From Protonemura montana (taxonomy: Eukaryota; Arthropoda; Insecta; Plecoptera; Nemouridae), in contig OX387606.1 of NCBI GenBank assembly GCA_947568835.1, positions 16,802,001-16,866,000 of the forward strand: a stretch of DNA of 64,000 nucleotides, in the 5' to 3' direction. Both the position numbers and the translations under genes were made by a program. The notes under the pieces were generated by a model that was given only the letters and a program-made list of their open reading frames with translations, had not been told where the DNA came from and did no database searches. Every line of letters starts with the position of its first letter. Positions within the stretch are counted from its first letter, which is position 1. Positions 27,301 to 42,300 of this stretch are shown here, one piece after another.

Positions 27301-30300
27301 GTAGCTTTTCTAGGTATGACTGTAAGGAACTACATGCTAGTAAACTATTTTCAGCAAAGCATTTTCCAACCTCTTGTAGATATGGTCCTATACCGTCCGT
27401 TGACGGGCAAGCCATTTCACTGGCTAACACGACAGGTACAAGCCATGCAATGTGCAAGACCTAACATACAGTTTGGAAGTCCAATGGACTTGTGTCATTG
27501 TGAGGCACATAGTCGAAACTGGCGGCTATGCTAGTACGTCATGGGGGTTGCATAACCGCAGTCTCCGCTCCATTCATACTGCGGCATCGTACATTCGTAG
27601 ACTTGGCTCTTTGGAAATCACTTTTCCTAGTTTCTAACATATATTAAATTTCTTTGGACCTCATAAAAACACTTGTGGCGTTCGATTAATGAATCGTCGC
27701 CACCAGCACTTTACTTTCAGAGTGTATCAACGTCTTCAAACAATAAATTGTTTAAATATTTTTCAACAATGGCACAGGAACTCAACAATGGCACAGACAT
27801 CGCCGCGAATGAATTGAACGGGAATCATATGAAACCAAACCGAACCCGTCGTATCGCTCGTAAGTAGAAAATGATTTGCTTGATCCCATCACAGCTCGTT
27901 CGCTGCGCGACGACGCGCAGTCGGCGCGTTGCATCGATATAAATCAGCGGCGCGCGGGCAGCGGTTGCGCAGCGCAGGCCTTGTCACCATCACATAGAGC
28001 CCGGCATCAGATAGTAGGTGAAGGATGGATAATATATACACATAAAGAATCTACTCTCTGAGCAGGCAAGAGACCCGGCTAAGAGATCCTGGCCAAGCCA
28101 TGGGCAGGCCAGTTAGATGGCAGCAAAACATGTCCCGTGTCCGCTAGCAGCTCGTCTGGGAACCGATCTCGGGACTCTGATAACATCGGTGCTGAAAACT
28201 GACAGGTCGGGCCAAAAGGCCACCCGAGCTGGAAAAAAACGAGTTCTTTTTTGTTTCGATGTCGTATTCTGTGCGCCATAAGGACAGAGATGTGTAGATA
28301 TGAAGGTTTTCGTTGAAGATGCTCGTGGTTGGGATTTGTGATTGAGTGGGTTACATGCGAGTGGTGCGATCATAAAGTATTTTTAGTATTCTTTAAATTT
28401 GTATCCACATCGCGACATTTTGTAAAGGATTCCATGCGATGAATAAGGTATAGTCAGAGGGCCAGCGTTAATGTTTAATTTTCTGCTGAGCAAACGAGCC
28501 GGTAATATGTGGTAACGGTAGGTGGCCAACCGATGGCGTAAGCGACCGCCTTTTCTAACAAACTTCTGTATTTAAATAATTACGACTTAAAATACCGATA
28601 TACGTTTATCAGTTGCTAAGTAAAGATTAATAAAGATTAGTTGAGCGTTAACCGTAAATGCGAGTAATCTACAAGAAACACCGAAATAAAACTTATAACT
28701 CTCAAAACGACGGTGACTCCGCCTAGTAGCATCCCTCAATTTTTATCGGTTAAGTAGTCATTTGGCGGCAATTTTTCGCGAATACAGCTTAACATTAACG
28801 CTAAAGCAGTACGAAATCGTAATTTCTTTGAATGCACCAGATTATTTCAGGTAGGACTGCTGATCTTCATGATTATGCGTGATCACTGCAAGGATATTAA
28901 TTTCACGACCATGCGAAAATTCCGTTGTCCAGAACGTGTCATGTTAGATTTTGTTTGGTGCAAGCATCGAAAAGCATGCATTCAACTGTCATATCTCGTA
29001 AGAACGATGCATCTCAGAAATGTGCAATTACAGGAGATGTGCAATTAAACTGCCACGCAGAGTAATAATATCTTGTCAAGCAGCTTGCTCTGACTAGCAG
29101 ACATTTTATAAGCGTACGTGTTATATTTCTGTTGTATTGAAAATTATTTTAAAAGAAAAGACTGCGCCTATATATTTTTTTTATAATTTAATATTATTTT
29201 TAAGACAAGTGAGTTAGCACAAAGAGGTTGATGGAAGATGAAGTTTAAAATATACTCTTGTACGTCTGGATAATTAAATGTGAGGCGAAGAGGAGGGACA
29301 GAATGAGATATTCAAACTTTAACAATCAAGAACACCTTTCTATCAAAACAGAAATGAGAAAATGCTTCGGGCTTAACAGGTACAGTTTATAAATATATGG
29401 CAACAGCTTGTTATAAAGGTGGTCTATGGGGAATTGCTCGTGCTTCTCTAAACTTTCAATTATAAACTCTTGTGTGGAGTATCATTCTGGATTTAGCTTA
29501 ACTGGACTTGCCCCATGACGGCAAAAATAAGAGTTACTTTGAGAAAAGACTGGAGAATAACTGTAAAACTGGAATAAATTCAATATATCACACGGTTTTG
29601 ACAAAAACCATTTGAACTGGGTTTTGAATGCTAAGTGAAGAACAACTAAATTTCCCGCCGTTTTGTAACTTGTACCTGTTACTTTATCAATGGTCCATCA
29701 AGCGGTTTAACAAACTGTTTTAACACTCGTTAAAGTAACAGATAAAAGTTACGAAACATTGTGAAATTTAGGTGTTCTTCACTTAGCATTCAAAACCCAG
29801 TTCATATAGTTTTTGTCGAAACTAGTGCTAAGGTTAGATAAAGTACACACGAGTCTAAAAACCAGTATACCACACGGAATTTGAATTACAACTTGGGGAG
29901 GGTGAATACAATAATTTTGGCAACACATAAAATTTGTTCAACGTATCTTTTCAGGTAATATATACTAACGCATCTACAGATCCACAGCCCACACTCGTTC
30001 TTGTTTCTCTCTCCGAATGTCTAACAATATTTAATTAAAGAGTGTACAGCCCATACGTCCGAGCGGAGTGCACCAACATATAATTAAACTTCAAACTAAC
30101 TTGATCATTGTTGAGCTAACGAGGTATGGAGGGTAGAAGGTTGGGATATAGGCGTTTTCACCATAATGCTCGCCGTGGCCGAGCTTTCAAAACGTTAAAT
30201 TAAATTTTTATGGAATTGACATGTAAGATGGCAGCTTGCCAGTCAAACACGGGTTTATACTGTTTATACCCTGAAGATATTAATTCCAGCAATTTGTAAG

Positions 30301-33300
30301 TTCAACACAATCTACTCAAGTTGTTATTCATACCAAATACGTTATATTTTGTAGATATTGCGGGCAAGTTGCGTGCGCGTTATAACTCAAATGTGTGTAA
30401 ATGTTCGTTCCAATCGCGCATACTGTAATGAGGTAACGATTTATTTTTGTTAATTGTTTGTTAATAATTATAAAGCTTGTTCGTTCACTGAAATCATGCT
30501 TGGTTTACTCACAGTACTTATAGAAAGCTGTCGTTCATGGTATGGTTAGTCTAAAAAACTCGGTGCATTGGTTTTCAAGTTTCAAGAGACTCTTTTCAAG
30601 AGGGTCTGTGTTCGATTTGTGTTAAATGGCAAAATTTAAACCAGCTTTGACTCTATTATCTAAGCTCACTTAGCAACCCCGTCGGGTAAACAAATGAAAT
30701 ACGGTCGAGAATGAAGCCCAAACTATCAATTCTGACAGCTAACATGGTTAAAGGATAAATATTGACTACTTCAAATGAGTGAACAAAGGCCAATTGTCAA
30801 ACCGATACGCCAGAGTGTTTGGGATACACTATAAGAGTTTGTTTGGAGCATACGTTTAAACACATAACAAGCAATGGAAATTCAAGACACAAGGACAACA
30901 TGTATCTAAAACACTATCTAAAAGAAAATCTAAGGTAGCAAAAAATAAAATGTAAAAATAAAGCGCACATACCCCTGCATTATCTCGTAGTCAGGTAGTA
31001 AAAAAAAGGTAGTGGAAGAAATAATAATTTTACTACTAACTTTGGGTGGAAAAGTGAGGAAAATTAAATCCTTTGTCATCATCAATAAGTCAAAATTTCC
31101 CTTGGAATCGTTAGTAAGGTTGGTAGAACTGGCAGGAGGAAGCCCGCTGAAGGAGTGATGAGTTTTTTCAATTTGTGGCATTCGAATGTGTAAGTGGAAG
31201 GCGGGCCGGGGTTGGACCTAGCGCCCTCCCCGAAAAAAACCTCGAGTGGCGCCAGCCGCCTGCGACCGAATCGTTCTTCATTCCAGTGTCTGATTTACTG
31301 CCCACACCCTCTAGTAGAGGGCATTCGTAGCCAGGGAGTGGTCACCTGGTGGGGTGCATGGAGGAGATTGGAAAACGCAACGAGTCGAGATAAAGACGGT
31401 GTACCAAATCCGGCAGCCAATTTTCACGTTTGCGGCAGAATACAAAATGTCCTGCACTTATTGCCACCCATTGTCCACCGCCAGTGTCATAAGAATTTCT
31501 AAGCATCCTGAAAAGTGAACAGTTGGGCTGCCTATGCCGTAGAACAGCTCTCAACACCTTTTCAGTCTCGATTCTTTTTAAGCAATTCTTCCAAAGGTAA
31601 ATGAATCCTAGCAAACAAAGCTCAAGCTTGCGCAGCATTTATCATCCTTACATAAAACCATGTGGGTACCTAGAATAACAGTTGAATCAACTCGGTAATG
31701 CAGGTGGATTAATGAAACAACTTCTCCACGCGCGTGATTTATCGATGAATGTTAGCCACGAATGCCCAGTCAATCATTTTTTTCAAATTTTATCCATGCA
31801 TACGTAATGAGAGATTTTGATCCCATGGAGTTTGCAATTGATAGAATGTAATGAAGAAACAATATCGAAATGAAACGTTTGTCAGACGTTCCCCGATGAA
31901 TGCTAATCGACGAAAGGCAGCAAACGGTGGCTAGTGTTAACTTTGCCGTAGCCAATTGAAAAACGTGAACAAAATTTATGTCGACAACCAAAAAACGATC
32001 CGTGCAACCCACCGGTCATCCTATTTCTATAACAGATCATGATATAACTAATCATTTCTAAAATTATTTTAACAAGTTATAATGTATTAAATATTTATGA
32101 GGTTTGAAATGATTATTCGACGTCGGTTCAGTAGGAAGCGTGGCGGTCTTTTGGATGGATCGGTCGGCGGTGGGGCTAGCCAAAAACGCGTATATTTTCA
32201 AACAAGAGTGGCAATTGAAAGAGAGCCCAAAGCTCGTCCATGACGGGCACACAATGCCCTCCCGGACGGCGACACCGCCTTCGGATTCTGTTTTCTTACT
32301 ACCGCACAATCATCAATTCAAACCTGAAAAACGAGGCAACATGACTCTGAAGTGCGAATCCACATTAGTGGGTGATTTTGATGAGAAGATTCCAAACCAC
32401 TTCGGATACACGCGCCATGTTCTGTAGTTTAAATCTTAACCAGGCAAATAAAATAACTGCAGCTAGATTTTCTCGGATTTATGGCTTTTTGGTGAGTACG
32501 GTTGTAGGATCAGTAAGATTTAAGGAAAAAGTCCACCTCTAGAGCTTGTTAGACATTGCAATTAGTTAGGGAATTAGTTGGCGCGTGATATCTGACTTTT
32601 TCCACTGCAAGGTAAAGGAGGGTAATGTGAAAAGATTAATTTTGTTGTTTATTTTACGAATTAGATGAGCTTTCTCACCAGACAGAATAAAATAAACAGC
32701 ATGGAAAACAATTTCGTCCCACAAAACATTTAATAAAGATTGCTTATAGCAGGTGTCTTAAGGCACATATTACTACTAGAGTTGTTCTTGTTAGTAGGTA
32801 TATAAAATTGTCTAGATCAGCAAGTAATTGACATTCACATATAATAATTAAAAACAAAAGTCCAGTAATTTTTTTAGCTTAGTTTCTTTGAATTAAACAA
32901 GATTTTAATAGGGCTCTAGTGTTGTAAATTATGCCGGGATTTCTTCTCGCTGCGCGAACGTCTACCAACGAGTGCAAAACACGAAACCATCTCCAATAGC
33001 CATTGCCTTACTCCGTCGAAGGGAGTGGGTCTTTTGCAGATAAATCTCCACTGAGTTGGTCTTCGGTGACCAATAAAACAAACCTGCCCGAACCGGCGAC
33101 CGGTTTGACTCATCTCTCCCCTTCTTAAGGTCAACAAACCATTGTTTTAAGACAGATTCGTCCTCTTAAATACTTGAAATACAAGACAGTGGAACTTGAT
33201 TCCCTGAAAAACAAGTCGATTTCTTAGAAGACTGCCTGTAGAAGAGAGCACAGCACCTGTGTCGGGCCAACAAAAACGACTTGAAATTTCGCTAAGGCCA

Positions 33301-36300
33301 AGTCTTCATTCTCATAGAAAATATTGGCTGGACAGAGATTTAAGTATAAGCTTAGAATGAATAAAAACAGAATACAAAAAGGACTCTATTGCACATCTGA
33401 GTAAGTTAGTAAACGCGTAAATAGTATGTGAAAATCACGTGAAAGGAAAGCGGATTAATCGGCCAATCGAGCCAAATGTTCGCCGATCTTTACGATCGCT
33501 TCTCAAATTTCAATCATCTGCGCTGAGTAAATATACTTTCCTTTGTGGTACTCCATCATTCTTCTACCTGTATATACCACAACACATTTTCACATTTACA
33601 ATTGTAGATCACAGTCAAATTACATATGCCTGCAAAATTTAAAATGGTAAAATGGTAAATGTAGCAGGCCGCAGTGCATGCAGTGCTGAGTTATCATAAA
33701 GAAATGCACATCAATCAGTCATGTTCGGTCCAGCCCAATGTTTAATCACTACAATTAGCAGAGGAATTATTCGGGTGGTCCAACCGCTAACAACCCATCA
33801 CCAAGGCACTCAATCATTTGAGATACACTAACCCAAAGGCATAAGCTTAAATCTTGTCCAACGCACTCGAAATTTAGAACTCTGCACCAAGCTCGATATG
33901 GTTATCAAATGGCATACAAACAAAATATGAGTGTGCAATTTCGAAAGTAATTTTCCTGTCTTATCCAAATATGTTGTAAAATGGCGTGGAATAAATTAAG
34001 CTGGCGCAAGGAGTCTGCTGAATTGAGGGTGATTTGAATGCGCGGTGGAATCTTTTACAATGTTTAGCGTAGACAATGTAATTTATAAGCTAAATTGAAT
34101 ATGAAGAGAATGAGTAATTTACATGAGCATCATATGATGTTATGTGTGTATTGTAGTGTGCTTCCTCTCCAACATGTCATAATTCACCAGATCGTGGATG
34201 ATAGCTCGAGGATATGAGCACGAGAAGAATACAAATCTTAAGATGAATCGGTTCGACTGCGATGCGGAGCGGAGCGGTACTATAGGTAATTGAATAACTA
34301 CACTGAAAAGCGTGCAATTTAGGCCACAGTCACGAATGGCAAATTTAAAACAACTTTTATCGATAAATTATTTCTTGTTTTTAAAGATATTGGGGACTTC
34401 GAGAACGACATATACTCTTCGTATTCGTGGAAGTAGAACGGGTAATGTCCAAGTTTCAAGTTTATTGAAATTGGGTTACTCCTTGGCGGAAGTGTTACGG
34501 CGAAAATTTTGAGATAATTTGAAACGTTGAAACATGCCGTCCTTTTGCTTTGGCAATACGGGTCTCCGGCTCTGCGTGGAAAGTGAATTTTAGATCCCTT
34601 GGAGATACCAATGGAAAAACGTGTATTTACACCAAAACGCCCCCATGTATCGAAAACGAATACATTTTAACAGTATTAAATACCCTCGTTAGGCGCAGAG
34701 TTGATTGCAAAAAATTTGACATGTTCTATTTCAGTTCCGAGAAACATGAAAAAGAAATTATTTTCCTAAAATTAAACCACTTAGATGCAATTTGCTTGAT
34801 CGCATACGGGCAATTACAAAGTCGCGAGCGATTAATTTAATTTCGCATGCGGTCTCGATTGCAAAAAAAAAACATCAAAAATGTTAAGGATACATAAAAT
34901 GTTACATAAAATGTTATGTTAAGGATACATAAACCTAATGGACAAAAATTGGTGGAAAAGGAAACTGCTCCCACATAAACAGACGCCTTACACGTCGCAT
35001 GCACCCGCTGATGACGCCAACAATAACTGCATCACCTGTCTGCATTCGGTCATCCTTCGACCGAAGCAACAGCAGCAGTATCACAAGCAGCAGCTTCGGA
35101 ATTAGCATGCACGTATACCCCGCAACTCGAAGTCTTCCCTCGCTAACGTGTCACGCTCGCCGCATAACTCATCGCGGGATGGGCTGGACTCGCTTACGGG
35201 AGGGAGTTGGTAAAACAAACAATGCTCAAGCCTTGGCAACCACAAGACCATTGGATGAGGATGACCGTTATTAGAAGCGTTTACTTACTCGCGAGCAATT
35301 ATGAACGCGATGATCTATGACTTTCGTTGCGCTTTGACTTACGCAAGGTTGGTAAGTGGTTGGTATGTAGATTGTTGTCATTCTAAGTTCAGTATTTATG
35401 GTAAAAAGAATGCAAAAATGCGTTTTTTTATTTAATTTATGCAATCTCGAAATTTAAAAATAAAAAGCCGAAAATAGAGCTCGAGCTGATATCGGAACAC
35501 AACGTTGCGGAAAAAAACAGTAGTAATATTGACTTTCCAAAACGGTTATAGATTAATTACTTGTACAAGTAATTTATTCACCAATCGCGCTATTAGCAGT
35601 AAATTTAAATTAAAGCTCCAATGTAAGTGCAATACCATGTAAGCGGGCACGTAAGAAAGCAGGTGATCGGAACTCCATTTATCATATCAAATAGATCGCT
35701 GCGTCAACAGCTTTGGGTAATGTAATCTTGCACCCATTAGATGTGTATCGACCATCATGAAATCGCTGATCTCACTAGAATCAAATAATTACAGGTTACC
35801 GATGCAGGTTCGCGGTCGAGTGTACTAGCAGGCTGCAGTAAGAAAGGGTTGTGCCTATCGTGTGTAAGAACACATACACATACACACAAACACACACGAG
35901 TCTGGCATACGAATCCTTCATCAAAGAGCCTGTCATGCCGTCAGTACCGGGACATGCAGCTAAATGATGCAGCACCGGGGTACCAATTGCCGTATCAGCT
36001 GCAAGAAATCTAGCATTTCATATACCTGTATTTGATCATCTCGTTAGAGAAATGCATACTGCATTTGGAGAAAATTATCCTCTTTGATGTCGTATGAGCG
36101 TAAAGCGGTTCTCTGTGAGTATGATATACATACATTTTCGCTGTGTTTATTTTAATGAATATTATTTAAAAGACTTCGCGAATAAAATTATTGTGCTGTT
36201 TCTAATAAGTGTATGTAGTATTGTTAGTAAATAAGTGAATACGAATGCATGCCAATGCCAATGATTTTGAATTGATGTTTTAATGATGTTGAAATGAGTT

Positions 36301-39300
36301 GAACTTCATGTTTACATACAACTTCCAAAATACTTTTTAAGCTGAGTTAAATGTTGTTGTTGCCTGCTCATCTGTGTGCATATCAGTCCACTCCAAAATG
36401 TCCCAAAGTTTCCAGATATGGCGCCAAGATAGTTAGGCGTTTATAGCGTCATCGGTAGAGGTGCCGAGTTTGGAGACTTCGATGCGTGTGTCCATGGCAC
36501 CCATCTGGTCTGCTTTGGGTTATTCTTCGTGAATGAAAATAACTATTATAACATCACACTAATACAAATGTCTCAAGGCGAAACCCGATGAGTGGCGAGA
36601 GCAGTGACTTGCCAAAATTCATTGACGAGTCCCACAAAGTAGGGAGATGATGAGTCGATTAGGTGTGGGCAGGAGGCATCAATGATAAATAGTGCGGTCA
36701 AAACGAATGGCTTGGAAAAAAACATCCCACTCGAGAGACCCACCGATATTATTTCTATACCTAACAAAACGTTAAGTGTTTTTTTTTTTTTTTTTTTTTT
36801 TTTTAAGTTAACCCCCGAAAGTTATAGCATATAGTCTCAATCCTACGACTGTTTAAAAAGCTAAGAGGCGGGTAATCACTATCCTTCATTTGAAGCTTGT
36901 TAACACGGAATAAAGCGGTGGGCCGAGCTTTTGAGCCCCAGGGTTATGGCAAGGAGGAGTTGAGCTCAGCGGGTGGCCGAGGAACCATTCCTCATGCTAA
37001 GCAAACAGCTGTCGAAAAGAGTTTTATGTTGAATACATAACCACTTGACGGGATCACAAAAATTAATATAATTCTAGATAATATCGAGAAGATAGAAGGA
37101 AAGTGGGCATATTTTTTTCTACCTTAAACTGTAATTGATATCCTGGTAGCCGGTTCCTAGTTATTAATTTTTTGGTGACTCCTCTATCCATGGCTGATTG
37201 CAGTATCTACCTTTGCATTGCTGCCCACGCGTTCATTCACAGAGTAATAAATAAAGAAATGGTGTTATTACATGGAGAAAACCATTAATTACACGGCCAA
37301 GATGAGCATGCGATGGGAAGACGAAGTCCTTAAATGGCGTGTGGATCGTCTTGAAAGGAGGTAAAACTTAAACATCCGACGTGCAACGACCGCTTGCAAT
37401 ATGTGGCTCTTGCAAGCAGCGGCGCCGGATGCCTTGTATTCAAGAAGATCATCGCAATGAAACAAACAATTGGACGCGCGAAGCAAAGTCAAATCAGAAA
37501 ACAATTTTGAATCAATAAGGATGGTAATTCATCACAAGTGACATTCCTTGGGCTATGGATGTTAACCTGTAATATGAAGTCTGGTCATCCATGGCTCATA
37601 ATTGGACTAGTCGTGTAATCCGATCCCCCAGCGGGAAGGTGATAACGTCGAACCGAATTGGTCCAGGGAACTCGCAGATGAGTCGGCGCTGTCGGTCGGT
37701 CCGGTCATCTGTGTGACCCTATAAGGACGGGGTCCGCGAGAGCTCGGGGAAGCCAAAATAAAGACCACCCAAGTCGGGCTAATAACTTATTGCCATCGAA
37801 TCAGACAATCAGAAATCAAATGGACGTGATGTGTTTTTAGCATGTGTCAACAATGAATTTTATAAATGTTTAATGAATTTACAAATTATAATTGCTAATA
37901 AAATTGGAATGTATTATAAGAAGGATTTGAAAAAAGAAATCGGTAGGACGAAATGTATTTGGAATTAGCGAGTTTTTCTGCGGATTTTTGACATGCATGA
38001 TGTTCACAGTTGTGAAAACGACAGCCATCAATCATTTATGACGCAATCGTGCAGACGAGAAAGGAGATCATCTACTTTGGACTTTTTGATTAAAGGAAGT
38101 TTTCATTAGCATTTACGTGCATGGCGCCATGGAGTCATGCATATTGAATGGCATTCCTGTTCCGATTAACATTCTAATTGGTCGATGAGCATCTATGTTT
38201 ATCCCTAACAATTAAAATATCCATCTCCCACGTTTACTTTAAATTAAACACTAATTACACGTCCTTCCTGTACATCATCCACATGAGATTGGTTAAAGGA
38301 GTGGAGTTAAAACCACGTGGCAACCCAAGGAATAGCCACGAAGAGAACCTCATGAGTTCTCCGGCATTCGAGACACGTTGCAAATTCCTAATTAAAAACT
38401 TGTAGAATATAACATAAAAGCATCGTTACGGTACATTGATGATCTGTCTAATTATTTAGACTTTCGGCTGATTTAAAAGCTGGAAACAACACGATTTATG
38501 TCGGCGATTCGCAGTTTTTACCATGTCTCAAAATTACATTCAATGCTAATCGGAAAATTGTCTAGGAAAAATAGTGTGACAGTTTCGTGAGAAATAAATC
38601 CCATCGGAAGCTGCTTGCCACGGCGCCGGTTACAACCATTGCATTATTCACAAGTCGAAGCAGTGATCTTCATGTTTATTAATCAGCGCTTTGCGCTTGC
38701 GCCGCGCACCGCGATCGGCGTCGTCTTTTAGAAACAGAAGTAGCAATCATTTTTCGCAGCGGGCACGGCACGCCGGAATACCGCGCACGCCTCTGTTACC
38801 GCGGACTAAAGCCGAATTGCTCAAGAGATTTGAAGGATTTTGGTAAAATTCATCACGATATTCAACAAGGTTGATTACATTCTAGTACCTAACTATTAAA
38901 AAAATTAGACCACAAGTCGTGTACAGGTTAATAACTTTTGCCTGTACAACGATAAAAAGTTCAAAGTCTTTTTACGCCAATTATGGCTCATCTAGGTACT
39001 CAATACCCGTGAAGTCTGGCACCTCCACCACTTTGTTCCTATATAGCTATACCTAGCTAAAGTAAACAATATTACAATAATTGAATAACCATGGGGTCAG
39101 GTGCCACCGAAATTCATTATTGTGTCGTGTGACGGCAGGTCAGACCCCCACGTTGGGTCAAGGGGGGTCAGGGGGTCGGCCACCCCGTAGAGGGGACATG
39201 GACCACGTCTGCGAGGCGAGCGACGACGACCTGAGATCGTGAGACGGACGAAACTTTGAAGGTGCCTCTAGTCGGGGCCCCAGTCGTCGTCAAGATGGAG

Positions 39301-42300
39301 TACTCGTTAACATAGAAGCGCGCTTATGTGGTAAAATCGGATAGGTAATCTACAGAGGTTTTGACGCTATTGTTTTTTGTTTGTGTTTGATTTTCTAGCC
39401 GAGAGATGTCACGGGCAAGGTTGCAATTAAATGGAATTTTAAACGTAATGCTGTCAACAGCGACTTTTTTTTTGTGTCCATAGCTCCTTCGTGGACAGTG
39501 CTGGTAGGCATAAGATAGAAATAATTCGTAGACACAGGTGTTATTTATCGGTTTCTAGGCGCCACAAGAATCTCATGAGAGAACTTTCAGTCGAGAAGAT
39601 TCAATAGCAGCTTTAGAAGGCTCCAGGCATCGACATCCCCCTAGAAAACTACTCTGCGTTTATAAAAAATATTATCGCGATTATTGAATAATATACGTCG
39701 ACCAATTTCTCTGCCACACATAATAATTGTTGATGGCCATCATCTGATATTTACACGTGAGCAAGAGAGAGGCAGGGGGAGGGGGACGTCCTGATCACTA
39801 AAGAGACTATGGGATGCTGCATACTGGACCGGTTACCACACAACTATCACGACTGATCAACTCGAATACCTGGCAGCGATTCCAGAGCCAGCTCGAGCTA
39901 ATTGATTATCGCTGCTAGAGCTCTTCTTTCAGACCTGCTTGGCTGTGTTTTATTCGTTGCTTTTTTACGACTCGCAGTGGAGGAGAGGTAAAACAAACAG
40001 TGCTTGGACCCCCCGGGGCCCGGGGACCCCTCAGGTTCGGCCAATTATATCGGCCCCTGCTGAGGGCCGACTCCGCTCTGGCGGGGACCTCTACGCAAGC
40101 GCCGCGTAACCTCGTCGCAGCCGAGGCCCGGATACGTGAGATCGGGAGGAAAATTTTGTATTCGATTTTATCCATCACGCGATGTGGTGATCGAACGGAA
40201 TAGGTTTTAGGTGAAACTTGTGATTGCGGATGCATCCACGCAAGACCGGCTTGCTGGAAAGATGTCCCAGACTAAACACGGACCTTGAACACTTTCCTAG
40301 GTATCACCCAAAAACAGTCATCCCGAACATATACCCCGAAATCGGGTTTTTAATTACATTCAACAAGAGCCAAAGCTATTTATTTTCTTCATAAAATGTC
40401 ACTTGCCTATCGACATTCGCTTTATGAACTTCACTTACCGAAAAAATTGCACACAGGGATAAGTTATAGGTCGTTAGAGTCTAATAGCGAGGTAAATCCT
40501 GGAACTGCCTCTTCCTTTAAAAAACCGAGTAAACGAGAAAAGTTCTCACATAACTTAGGTCGAGTCCAGACCTACCCGACATTCCCCAAATATCGGTGGT
40601 CAGTTGCCCTCACCGTCTGCATTGATCACCAGCACGGGACATTTATACAAACAGATTGCTAAACGAATATTTACCTACACGCCATGTCTATTACCACATG
40701 TATCAAGTTTTGAACCCGCCCATGCGGTCAAAGCTTGAACTGTTATGCATCCTTGTCTTTAGTGAAGGTGAAGTGATTTTAGTGTTCGTGTCAATAGTTT
40801 AACCCTAATTTATAACTTGTGCCTTTCAAAGATGACTGTTTATTACGACAGAGGGGACGGCCCGTGGCGGCAGACGTCTATGACGACTACAAATTACATA
40901 AAATAACTACACCAAATGACCTTATATAGGGTAGTAAAACTGTAATTTTGCTTGCAATGCAAATATTACCTTCGAGCGTAGACACGCAAATGCACGCAGC
41001 GCGAATGTATGTTAACAATTTTAATTTCCTCGTCCACATATATGGAGATAAAAATAAAAAAAAAAACACTGCTGTAAATTATATTTGAAAACGCATGGCA
41101 TCCTGTAGAATGTGTAATGAGGGATGCACTACATTTAGTTTCGATCTAGCCGTTTTTCAAATTCAAATAAAAATTAGGTCCCGCATCAACTGCCAATTCT
41201 TGCAGACATTCTACGCAACCATAATTCTTCATCCTCGTCCCAATTAATCGCTTATCCACACGCATACGGATCCGAGTGGGTTCAACTATCTAGTAAAAAA
41301 GGGTGGTCATTTCACGCTGCCGTAAATAATCTCCTAGACGACCACCCACCAATGAATGCAACCCCCCAAATGGGAGACGATGGACACAGAAAGTTATCCG
41401 TTGTATTAATCAACCACATTAAATAAGTTGCGAGTCTTCAGCACAGCAGGGCTGACAGGGGTAGTTAAAATTATTTACACAGCAAGAAGAGGTAGCATTA
41501 TGAGAGAGGAATTCCAAATGTGGTTTGTCTTTGGAATGTGAGGAGTATGATGGCGCTACTCAAGCGAGTGGACATTATGTTTTGGAATTATTAATTGATA
41601 TGCATGAGCTTCGAAATGGTAATAGGAATTCAGATTAATATTCATGGATAACAAGGTCCATGTGAGCGAAAATACGTAGTCGAAATTTGAAGCTCTCTGA
41701 CTAGATGTTGAAGAAAGACTAAAGAAAGTCAGATAAGAATATCGCTTGTTCGGGAAATAATGAGAAAGGAAACGAATTATTTTTTCCTTCAGCGAGCGAT
41801 CATCGGGCATCAGGGGCCGGCTATCATGCATCTGTCAATCTCGTAGCCACACAACCCCTACACGCTCACCTTTCCATCTGATATCAACTTTATAAGGCTT
41901 CGCATGCAAACCGAGAAAACTCATCACGTTTTCCCACAAGCTTTCCCTGATCGAAAAACACACAAAGCACTATCAATTATTGGCGAAGTTTTAGCTCTCT
42001 CAGTGACTTCCGGCGTACAATTAGGCAAACGCTAAAAAGCGATGTGGTTTTTATAAATCTATATAAAAAATCATTCAACTTAATTTGTATGGTACGTGAA
42101 CGCACTACCTATCTCCCAGTCCCAGCTCTTGTTTCGCAAATCGATTCAGTCTCTGAAACAACGATGCATTTCGCTTTGGAATTTTGCATGCTAACGAATG
42201 CCACGACTTCCCCGGCCTAATCACCGTCTTTGCCTACTAGTCCTAGAACTTGTACGACGTCCACAATGCGAATTGATTAATGAGGTAAAATGTAATTACA

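Larger units (their letters stand above)
23110..36778. other. Intronic stretch, central part of intron 25
   Basis: Apart from one foldback element (29590-29862), a hairpin near 23733-23767 and CpG-richer patches near 27890-28010 and 31195-31330, I see only AT-rich noncoding sequence. ORFs such as 23712-24122 and 26002-26385 have no recognisable family and are probably chance. Confidence 0.6.
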
